This document shows positions 45,615-57,600 of a DNA stretch of 64,000 bases, piece after piece; position 1 is the stretch's first letter; each line of letters opens with the position of its first letter. The position numbers were made by a program, and so were the translations under genes. The stretch comes from Pyxicephalus adspersus. Lineage: Eukaryota; Chordata; Amphibia; Anura; Pyxicephalidae. The stretch spans positions 128,069,535 through 128,133,534 of the forward strand of contig NC_092858.1 in the NCBI RefSeq assembly GCF_032062135.1, in the 5' to 3' direction. The notes below the pieces were generated by a model, which searched no databases, was not told where the DNA came from, and saw only the letters and a list, made by a program, of their open reading frames with translations.

Positions 45615-48600
45615 GTAAGTGACTTCTCATACATTGTAGCAGCTCGTTGCATCCTTTCCATTCATCTCTGACACATTGCATTTCTATCTGCTGTAACCCC
45701 TAATGAAAGCCTGTCCTGAGAGAAATGTGTGTGCTGGCCTCTGCTTATGGAAATGTTGCTTGCCTGGCTGTCAGGCTGATGAATTGGCTTCTGTAGTTCA
45801 TATGTATTGATCCAGACTGTAAAGTGCCCATATAGCCCAAACTAATATATTTGTTACTACCTGGAAAATTTCCTGTCCTGGAGACCAGACATAAAGCAAT
45901 ATATCCCCTTCTAGGCAGTTGACCTGGTCTGTACTAGTTATCATTGTTGCTGAGAAGAAAGTGAGGGGTCACTAAGGTGTCTAAGAGGGGGATGAAGGGA
46001 TTTCATTCACTTCCTGTTGTGTTGCAGAGACAGGAAGTGAAGGCAAATTTCCCAACTTGTACACAAACCCTTTTCTACTCAACCCAAAATGAATGAAAGA
46101 GTTTTAGGAAACCTGTCCTGAAAAAACTCATAAAGCTACCTGTCTCAAAAAAGCCAGGCAAGTGGCATTTTTGTCATGGAAAAAGGAGGGGCATCCACCC
46201 TCAAAGGGGCTCACAATGTATGTCCCTAGCATATTCATATATCATTATCACAGTCTAAGGTCTAATTGGGGGAAAGCCAATTATCCTAACTACATGCTTT
46301 TGGAATGTGGGAGGAAACTGGAGGAAACCCACACAAACATGGAGAGAACCTGCAAACTCCATGCAGATAGTGACCTAGCTGAGATTTGAACCTGGGACGT
46401 AGCGTTGCAAAGCATGGTAACCACTGAGCCACCTCACTGCCACCACAACATCCCATACCAACGTCAGATAATTGTTGATGGAATTGATCTCTTGTGATCA
46501 TTTCCAGTGACAAATTAAGGAACAAGTGCTATACACATAGCTTTGTTATGTTCAATGCAGAGTTAAGGACATGGGGTGAGTGCACAAAAGTCCTTTCCAA
46601 TCAGTTGCTGATCAAGCTGCTGTGGGGTATTAGTGAACATCTGGGATTGCCGTACAGTACATGTCAGATTTTCTCTGGAGACAGACACAACCATTCATCT
46701 TGAGCAACAGTCATCTGACGTGTATAAAGCTTGATTCTGTGGCAAAAATAAACGTTCAATACCAAAGGTCCCTTCAGACAGTTGGTACTCCTGCTGCCCA
46801 CACCATTTCCGTTGTAATTAAAAGAAACTTCAGTCCTTCAGTGTTTGACACTTCCCGGGATCTTTCCTGATTGCTAAAGAATGCCATGGACTTTGTTGGG
46901 TTAAACTAAGTGGTTGACTAGGAACTTGACACTCCTGGAAATGTCGGATTCAGAAATACAGGCAACTAGATTTAGAGCAGAATGTCATACACCCCCAGCT
47001 GCCTCTATGACTGCTCCACAGGGCCGAAGATCAGACCAAGCAAACACTAACAGATAGGACTTTCACAAATTGTTGCCCCAACTTCCAGTGCATTATTTTT
47101 ATTTTAGGTTGAGATCATTAAAATCCATTGGTTGGTTAAGCTTTTGGGTGTTTGCATGTGTATTTGTGTTTGCTGTCATTATCTTTATCAGTTCCTTTTT
47201 GCCATCTGTGTTTTGTTAGAGATAATTTCCTTTTACTTTCTGTTCTATTGAAAGATCAGTAGGTAAAAGAAAATCCCTCAAAGCCTAGGGAAGCTCACTA
47301 GAACAGTTTTTACTTGAACAATTGTCCCTATTTGGAAAGCTTACATTTTGTCCTGATGACAGCTTTACAATTTTCGATGTTCATCCACTTTCTGTCCTGG
47401 TGACAAGAAGGTTACAAGGACAAATAAAGTGACATAATTGTCCACAGCAGGATACAGACAGCAATAAAAACAGACAGCAATAGATCTACTGAATGGTATT
47501 ATTATTAAAAAAAACAGTATTTATATAGCGCTGACATATTACACGCTGCAAAGGCCAGAGTGCTAACCACTGAGCCAACCAGGGTAATGTTTGAACTGCT
47601 TGTGTTGTTTTTTTTAATAAAAAGTAAATAAAGTGTTCTATTCTGTACTGAAAGTTATAGATCTCCCATACAGATGTGTTTTAGTACCATATGCAGTTCA
47701 CAAACTGTGCCAGGCTTGATTTAGCATGGACGGTGGCACACTTCAGTTAGATGAAGCTACTACTTCTATGTCACTCTGCTTGTCAATCTGAAGAATGTTG
47801 GGAAAAAGTACCAAGGGCAGAAAGAATCTGAAGAAATGTTATTTTCTTTTTAAAAATATATTAAAGCAGGCAAAACCACAGGCTTGGAACACTGGGGAAA
47901 AAAAGGGTGTTATGAATGGGTGGTTTTGCATAATTTTTACTATTGCACATATTGTGATTTGGACAGGTCTTCTTTTATTTTTTTGGAAAATACTTATAGG
48001 ACTAATTTTTACAAGCACGTTCCAGGGCTTCCTAATTTAACAACATCTGGGAAAGGCATATTGGATTTAAACAAAATAGAAATACTGATCTTATACTTAA
48101 GCTAAATGTTGTCTGAGATGGGCAGTTGTGATCGGGCAGTGTGTTACAGTGGTCTCCCAACCTCATTTAGTAATCTACCTTGACAGAGCACTTAATGACT
48201 AACCGGAACGACTGCTTTCATTACCTATGGTGAAAAACTTTTCAGAATTTCTCTTCCTCCTCTCTTTATAGAACTGAACATTGCTGTGTAAACGGCTCTT
48301 GTTCGTTCTAGTGTCGTTGGATATACAAGGTCATTTTCAACAACATAAAATTTATGTATACATAGCTTTATACAAAAAGTTCTATCATTCCCAATTAAAA
48401 TAAAACTGAAATGTAACCTACATGGCATGATTAAAGAGTATAGAGCATTAAAACATACATTTTGAATGTATTGCAGCTAAACTATTTATCTTGTTCTTTT
48501 AGGCTTCCAAGGAAGACAGACATGGAAAGGTAAGTCTTGATAAAGAAGTAATCTTCCTTCTATAAAAAAACATTATCTGTTTTTACATCTCATTTTATCA

Positions 48601-51600
48601 TCCATAATTTATGTATGTTTGTGGTACCACAGTAAAGTCAGTTGTGTATATAGAAAAAGTGGTTGTTTTTTTTTAAATTACAGAAAGATTGAAATTGTGC
48701 AGTTTGCCAGCCGTACACGACAGCTCTTCGTGAGACTCTTGGCATTAGTGAAATGGGCAAACAATGCGGGTAAAGTGGAGAAATGCGCCGTAAGTCTTTT
48801 GCATGTGTTGGTTTTTCTTCTATACTTCAATTTTATTTTTAGGGTAAAAACGTAAAAATTGAGCAATTATCAGTAGCTATCATTTTGACCTGTTAAGAAA
48901 AATATATTAAAAAAGATTAAATATAAAATATGAGTATTTCAGATTTCCTCATTTACTTTTGGTTTTCTGTATTATATTACTTCACATTTGTATGCCAGGT
49001 ATGTTTTGGGCAGTGATTGAGACAGTTACAATGTCTGTCAGTGATGTAAATCTTCCCAAACTGTGTGTTTTTAGGATTTGTTTGCTGCTTTTTTTTTTTT
49101 TTGTTTTAAAATTTTTTCCTCTTTTGTATTTGTCAGCAAAATCAGTTGAATGGTTATTGTAAAATGTAAAAAATGTATTTCCTAGATTGCAGGCTTGATG
49201 CGGATATTGTAGATCAAATGTTAACTTAACCTGCACACTGTAGTTTGCAGATAGTAGGAGTCCTTGTCTTCATTTTATATGTACAGATTACATACAGAGC
49301 AAGCTGGTTCTAGGTTATCACTGCAGATATCTAACACAATGAATATTGTACATGTGAGCTAGAGGTGGCAGTCATTTATTTGAATGTATTGATTTATAGG
49401 CATGTATAATGTGCTGGAGGCACATGCCTGGACTTCCCATCTGAAAACTTATTTCAGGTTACTCTGCCAAGTTGTGGGTGGCTTTGTTTGATGATTTGTG
49501 TTCAAATTTAATTTGACCTCCAAGTTCGTTCTTACCTTCTGTACAAGAATCATAACAACCAAATAATATATTGTGATTAAAAAAAAGCATTTACTTCTGA
49601 TCTTTTTTGTAAATATTTTATTTTTCTTTTAGATGATTTCAAGCTTTTTAGACCAGCAAACCATCTTGTTTGTGGATACAGCTGACAGACTGGCATCTTT
49701 AGCTAGGGATGCCTTGGTACATGCTCGTTTACCAAGTTTTGCAATTCCTTATGCCATTGATGTGCTTACAACAGGATCATATCCACGGTTGCCAACATGT
49801 ATTAGGGTATGTTCATGATTTTCTCTCTTTTTTTTTTTAGTTTTTTACCAACCATTAAACCATTACAAGGCTTGCACTGTGACTCATTTTTGCCTTTTCA
49901 ATATACTTTACTGTTTTACATTTCAGGATAAAATAATTCCACCTGATCCCATTACCAAAAGTGAAAAACAATCAACACTACATCAGCTTAACCAGATCCT
50001 CCGTCATCGACTGGTTACCACAGACCTCCCGCCACAGTTGGCAAACCTTACAGTTGGTATGGATGTTTTCTTCATTAGCTAAATATACTTTGTGGTGCTT
50101 TCCAATATTTGCAGTTCTCTCCAAAAAGCATAGTAACATCAAAATATAATACCATGTCTGGCCAAACATACTACTTATTCTTGACAAAATTGCATTACCA
50201 AAAATATTCAGTTTGCCATCAATATGTGTTTCCTATATTTTCACTTTTTCCTTCTAGTGGCTTTTTTTTAAAAAAACCTTTGTCCAAAAGGAACAGTTTT
50301 TTGTTTAAGTAAACTTACCTTCCCTGGTCACCCCTGGATATCTGTTTGAGCACAGATGTAAAAAATATTGCTCTAGTACCAAATTCCACCTGCTGTTTTA
50401 AAAGGAAATAAAAAAAGTCTTACAATCACCTGTAGAGTCTGCCAGAAAGGTCAATTAATTCAGCTTGCTGTAATGGTGTGGCCAACAGTGCTGGATTGCT
50501 CCTGAATTAAGAACAAATTAACTATCATATAGACAGTACCCCCTTGCACTGCAGTAGGTGGAAGTAGTATGTGGAAATGTTTAAAGAGTGTAGCTAACAA
50601 CACTGTCACTGACAATTCTTTAAGCAATGTAGCTTGTCAGCTGTCACCTGTCTTTTTACATTGACAGCACTGTGTCCGTTACTGGTACTTTCCTGTTGAA
50701 CTGCAGTGTTGTTAGGTAAATGAAAGAGGCTTTGACCTATAGGCTTGTATATTACATAGTAACTGAATCTGCTTGTTACACAGGAGCCTTTGAATTACTT
50801 TAAAAAAACCTAAAATCATGGCCTGTTTTGGGGGACTTATTTGATACAATGTTAGCCACCTGCAGCAAAGCCCATCATCTCTTTGAGGTGATCTAGTGAA
50901 CGCGTGGAATTTTCTTAGCCCTAATGCTTTAGGGCCTACTTTTGGCTGGAAACACAGAGGGTCATAATATATATCTGTTTTTTTCTGGCCTCTTGAAATT
51001 CTGGCAGGTTCAAATTATGTTAGTATGTCTCACTACAGAAAAGCTAGGTGCTTGAAATTTCATGCAAAATTTACAACCATACATATTGCGTTCATCTGCT
51101 TCAAGCATAAGAGTGCAATCCTGGAAACGTTGGAAATAGTGTTTTGTTTTGTAGACTTTTTTTTTGTATCTTTCTAAACTTTTTGTTTTTGGGCAAAGCG
51201 TGCTTTAGGTAACTTAGCAATCCATATGCATGAAAAATTTGCTTTAGGGCTAATTCTATGATGATGGCTAATTTATGACTGTAATTGACTATGTGTGTTT
51301 ATATGTAAATTATAATGGAAGGACAGTCTAATGCTATTAAAAGGAACATCACAAAGGTTCCTGAAATGGTGTGATTGGATTAAATGAATAAAAGAAAAGA
51401 AAGTCTTCTCTAGTAAGTATTTGCTCCAGCCCTGTTAATTGGAGAGTGTCTGCCTGGGACTGTCTGACCTGCACAGATAGGCTGCTGGACTGATATCAAA
51501 GAGTTTGAGATTGAGACAGAGATAGTCTCCATCTAAAAAATTGGTATATCTAAACTAACAAAATTGCAGTCCTTACATTAGCAGACAGCAGATCCAGTCT

Positions 51601-54600
51601 AGTGACTGATAAAACCTGTTAGACAGAAAGGCTGGGAATGAGGCAGTTCTGTCTTAAGGATGAATAGACAAAGCTCTGTGATAAAATAGCCAGGAGGTTA
51701 AATGACATTTGTGTACAGTTGTATGCAAATAACCCTATTAAGGGCAGAACACTATGTATGTTCAGTGGCTTCAAAAAGCTTTTAGAGCCCCTTCTTTTTT
51801 CAATCTTGTTTTGTTGCAACTTTCTGCTACAATCGTTTTATTTCTCTTTTTCTCTCAATAATCTACACTCAGCACTGCATAATGGCAAAGTGAAAACAAC
51901 ATTTTTAGACAATTTTGTAAATTTCTTAATAAGCAAAAACTGAAATACTGACTTAAGTATTTGGACCTTTTGCAAAAACTTGAAATTTAGATCAGGTGCC
52001 TCCCACTTCTGAGTGCACTGGTGGTAAATTAAATTGATTGGACATGATTTGGAAAGTCGCACACCTCTACAGAAAGTTCATAACTGACAATGCAGAACAA
52101 TGACGTTAAAAAACTGAATGCAGAGCTCGGAGACAGGATTGTTAAACAGATCTGGGGAAGGCTACATAGAAATTCTGCAGCACTGAAGGTTTCCAAGAAC
52201 ACAGTGGCCTCCATGTTTCTCAAATGGAAGAAGTTTGGCACAACCAGGAGTTCCTTTGAGCTGGTCTTCTGCCAAACTAAGCTATTGAGGCAGAAGGGCC
52301 TTGGCGAGGGGGTGAGCAAGGACCCGATTGTCACTCTGACTGTGCTCGAGAAATCCTGTGTAGAGATGCGACTATGTTGTTGAAGGACAACCAAAACTGC
52401 AGTTCTCTACCCCTCTATGCTTTATGATAGAGTAGCTATACTGAAGCCTCTCCTTTGTGCAACACATGAAAGCCCACTTGGAGTTTGCCAAAAAGCACCT
52501 GAACATGTCTGAGACTTTGGGGAACAAGAATCTATAGTCTTATAACACCAAAATGGAACTGTTTGGCCTTAGTTCTAAATGTTATGTCTGAAGAAAACCA
52601 GGCACTGCTTATGACTCGCCCAGTACCATCCTAACAGTGAAGCATGGTGGTATTGGCATCATCATGCTGTGGGGGTGTTTTCGAGCAGCAGCAGGAAATG
52701 GGAGAAACTGGTCAGGATTGAGGGAATTGAATAGAACAAATTACAGAGATATCTCCAATGAAAATCTTGTTCACAGTGCTCAGGAACTCAGACTGGGCCA
52801 AAGGTTCATCTTCCAACATGACAATGAAACAAAGCATACAGCGAAGACAACTCTGTGAATGTCCTAAAGTGTCCCACCCAGTTCAAGAGTCCTGACCTGA
52901 ACCATATAGAACATTTCTGGAGAGACCTTAAATTGGCTGTCCATCATTGGTCACCATCCAACCTGACTGTGCTTGAAAGGATTTGAAAAGAACAATGGTA
53001 GAACATCCCACAATCCAGGTGTGCAAAGCTTGTTGCATCACACACAAAAAAGTTTTAAGGCTGTAGTTGCAGTCAGAGGAGCTTCAACTAAGTACTGATT
53101 ACTTATATAAATGTGATATTTTAATTTTTCTTAAGTTTTCAAAATCGTCTAAAACTGTTTTAGGTTTGTAATTAGGCTGCACTAAATGTAGATTATTGGG
53201 GGTAAAAGAATTTAAAAGATTATAGTATCGGACAGCAGTGTAACAAAATTGAAAAAAAGTTAAGGGGGATCTGAATTCTTTCTGAAGCCATAAAATAGAT
53301 CCTGGCCAATAAACTAAAAAAACAAACTCTAGAACCTTTAGTGGATCTTAGAAATAAATGCTGGTAGGCTTTTCATGACACAAAGTAGACTGTGTATCTC
53401 TTTCCTGTCATAAATGTTTTTACCTGCATGGTTGTTTTTCTGTACTTTGAGCTTTGCATGTGCAGTTCAGTATACAGTAGTTTTTTGGAAAATGTTACCT
53501 CTTCCCAAACAATTTAGAGGCTGAAGACTCCAACCTGGGAGGAGCATGTAAGAATTGACGGGCCAAGTGTGGGTCACATTAATGGAAGGAATTGCTGTGC
53601 AGGGTAATGTTCAGATATGTGCATAGAAGAACATTTTGACAAAATCTGCCCTTCACATACAGACTAAAGTTTTGTTAATCTTTTTGTACACCATATTATT
53701 ATTCATTCTTAATGATATTTTGAAATGTTTTTCTTCTTTTAACCTAAACTTCTTTTTTTATAAAATGCAGCAAATGGAAGGGTAAAGTTTCGTGTAGAAG
53801 GGGAATTTGAAGCTACACTTACAGTAATGGGAGATGATCCTGAAGTTCCTTGGAGGTTACTTAAATTGGAGATTCTTGTAGAGGATAAAGAAACTGGAGG
53901 TAACATTTATGTTCTTACAAATAGACCTTCCCCCTTAAAAGGCTTTCTTTCTATTACCCCTGCATATTAATTTATCCACTATATTTTATACCATTTACAC
54001 TCATCATTTAGTTTGTATGGCAAATTTATTTTTTAAAATTTAAATAAAAATATACCATTTATCCTAACCGTGTACCAAACATTGTAAATTTTGTGATTAT
54101 TTTAAACTATCCATTTTTAGCAGCTATTTTTCATTTATGTTCATATTTCATAAGATTGTCAAGCTTTACCTAGTATTTGGCTTTTTTCCCTACTGACTAG
54201 TATATTTTTCATAGGAACATTTTTGATTTTAATTCATTTTAAAAACATGGCTGTAATGTTAGTCGACTGGGTTATTTCAAAGACATAGCACTGAAATATA
54301 TATGTAGGTTGAAAATTATGACTTTTCTGGCTTTCTAAACTGCGTGCTTTTTTGTGGAACAGTGAATCAAAGTATAAAAGTTCCTGTTCCCACTCAGCAG
54401 TCAACTAAGGTTTATTTTAAAGATTAAATGATTATATTTGCATTAACAGTTGAGATATTTTCAAAGAATGACAACCCTGTTTAGCTTACGTAAAGTGGGT
54501 TTTAAAACTATTTATAGTCTATTTTTAGTAAGATGCCTCCTATAAATTTTTTCGTTTACTGTAACACTGAGACATTAGAACATTTATGTTTTGTTATGTG

Positions 54601-57600
54601 CATTCATACTCCAGATTAGGTGTGAAAGTGTATGACTTCATGTTTCTGTTTTTTAAAGATGGCCGTGCCCTAGTTCACAGCATGCAGATAAACTTCATCC
54701 ACCAACTCGTTCAGTCTAGGCTTTTTGCTGATGAGAAACCACTCCAGGACATGTACACTTGTTTACGTATCCTTTTCATGTTCAGAAAGATATGTCAATA
54801 TGTTTTAGAAATGTGTTTTTTTTTTTTTTTTTTTTTTTAAGTGACGTATACATTTTGACTGTTATAACATTTACTAGAAAATTATTTTAATGAATATTTA
54901 AAGAAAGAAAATAACTTTGACAATGCACTGTGAAACTTGCATCAAATTATTCCATAGAAGCAAAAAAATATGCTGTACCTCAGATATTCACAAAGAGCCA
55001 ATATATCAGCATAGATAATCTGGTCAAGTTTGTGCATTGATGTACTTGGATTGGTCTGAAAGTCCTTTTTTTGATTCAACTTTGCCATTCCATTTTTTTT
55101 CTCTCTTTCTGGCCCTTCAATATCTCCATTCTGTTTACATGATGCCACACATTTATTTTTTCTGATTGTCCAAGCTAAATTATTCTAACAGAGTAGGCAT
55201 GAAAGACCATGTCTATTACTGAATAGGAATAAGCATATATAATGAACAATATAGCTACCTTTTTCTATTTATCTAGATGTATACAAACTATACAATGAGA
55301 CAGCATGTTCTAAAACAGAGGTCGGTAAACTCCGGCCTTTAGGCCAGATACAGCCTAGCCAGAAGTCCGTTCTGGCCTAAGGCCTGCCCAGTTTTGTAAT
55401 GTTTGATCCGGCCCAATCCCGGCCAGGGCTTTGTCTATGCAGAATAGCGCTGCTGCCAGTCGGTGCTCACCGGTAGCCGCCAATGTCCTGTGCTCGCTGT
55501 GATCAGCTCTCACCAGCGACAAGAAAAAAAAAAAACTTCAGCAGGAATCGGGATGAGAAGAGCCACCACCGAGTACCGCCTCCGGGACCTGCACTGCCCC
55601 TAGAATAACTAAAATCGCCACCTCTGGTTGGCACTAGCTTGACAGTGATACGTGGGGATGGCAAACGTACCCTAATAACCCCGGCCAGGGGTAAGAGAAA
55701 GATGGCACAGCTGTGACAGGGCAAAGCAGCGAGTGTCAGCTGTATGACAAGGGAGGTTCATCATGCCCATTGTGGTGCACATTGCTACTTCTCTGCACAG
55801 CGGTGCAGAAGCCTTTGTCACGCCCCAGGTAATCCTGACTGATGTTTTCATTAAGCACACACCCCACGGGGCTTGCCTGCTTCAATGCAGTGACTTCAGT
55901 CCCCAGCGTGCTTACAGCACACGTGGCTGATACCCAGGAGCGGATGCAGGACTCGTTCTCCAGGACTCTAATAATCACCACAAATAAGCCCCAAACTTCC
56001 ATTTGATGTTAGTATACTTATTACTGACCCCTATCATACTCTCTCACTAGCTCCATAGGGCTTCATACCCCACAGGCGTTGGTACTGTTGCTGTGACTGA
56101 ATTCCTCATCATTAGAACCTGATATTGTATCTCTGTATTCTTAAATAAAAAAACTTTCTTTGGACATCTTCTATTTCTGGCCTAGTGTGCCTTCTTGACC
56201 TCCTGAAATGGCCTAGTAGTCCAAAAAGTTTGCCGAACCCAGTTCTAAAGCCTTAAAACGCTTTGGTAAGAGTATTAACATTAAAGTATACCAAAACAGA
56301 TTTCTGTTGTAATTTAGTTGATTTGACTGCAAATCATATTTAATAATTCACATGGAAGTTGTACAATTGGATCCATTTCCTGTATGTTTTTTTTTTCTAA
56401 CAATTTTCCTTAATTCTGCTGCTGTAGACTCTTTCTGCTTATCACTTCAGCTAGAAGTTCTCCACTCACAGGCGCTAGCACTGATAAGAGAACGTTGGGG
56501 AGATCTGGTGCAGATTGAACGCTACATTGCTGGGAAATGTCTTATACTGGGTGTTTGGAAGTATGTATTTTTTTTTACATGTGGATATTCAACAAAAGCT
56601 TTAGTATACTCATACAATCATTTGTCTACATAATAAATATTTCATTTTACCTGGAAGTATTGTAGTGGTAGATTTTGATTAATTTAAATGTATTTTATTT
56701 AGAGTTTTTTTCTTTTGCTAAGTCTTTTAATTTTGTGTGTTCACTTACAAGTGAGCATATTCATTTTTTTTTTCTATTACTGTTTGATATAGACCGCGAA
56801 CACACACACACACACATGCAGATATTATGACACAATTCAACTTCCACCTTTTGCTGTAAATTCTGTGCCTAATTCCAGACACTACTAAGGGCTCAGGGGT
56901 AACTTTTTTTTTACTAGAAAAGTCTTTTCAGTGCTATCTGCATCACTTAGCACTTTATTTCCATGATCCGGGATGAGCTCAGCCAGCGGAGTATCGCACT
57001 TTGTTAGTTATTAGTAGGAATGTGCTAGCACTAAAGCTGTTCATCGTAGGCGAAAATTTGACATGTACTGATGTGTTGTACAGTGCTTGTTCATTCATCT
57101 GCTGGAGATTATCATAAGTTTGTTTTTTTAAGCAATTATCATCAGACATATATCTTCATGGAGCTTTAGGCTACACATGCAATAATTATCGTTCGAAAAC
57201 AAACGACTAACGGCTGATCAACTATTATGCACAATTATTTTTAATGATTGTATTGTGCACAATTCTGTACATGCTGTAACGATACGATCGTTCAAATATA
57301 ATCCACCAATAATTTACACACACTAGATACGATCGCCAAATCAGATCCACCGGGCCGGTCATTCGTTTCCAGCGACAGTGTTGTTGGCCAGTCGTTATGC
57401 ATTTTTTTGTTAACAATTATCGAATAAACAATCATTAGTCGTTCGTTTCCAATAATAATTAGTGCACGTGTGTACGTAGCCTTAGGCTCAATCTTTAGTA
57501 TCAGAGTAGCCAAGCACCTAGTAGTTGATAGGAATACATCAGTGTGTTAATTGGTGTGATTACAGACATCCAATGGTGCCTATTCTTAGCGCTAACTTTT

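Noticed and set aside
48790..49632. Chance that MED14 is a processed pseudogene or partial duplicate
   Set aside because: Introns are present at every junction, all splice sites are usable and the 650-codon frame is intact.
52029..52394. 121-codon minus-strand frame
   Set aside because: Shadow of the plus-strand Tc1 transposase remnant.
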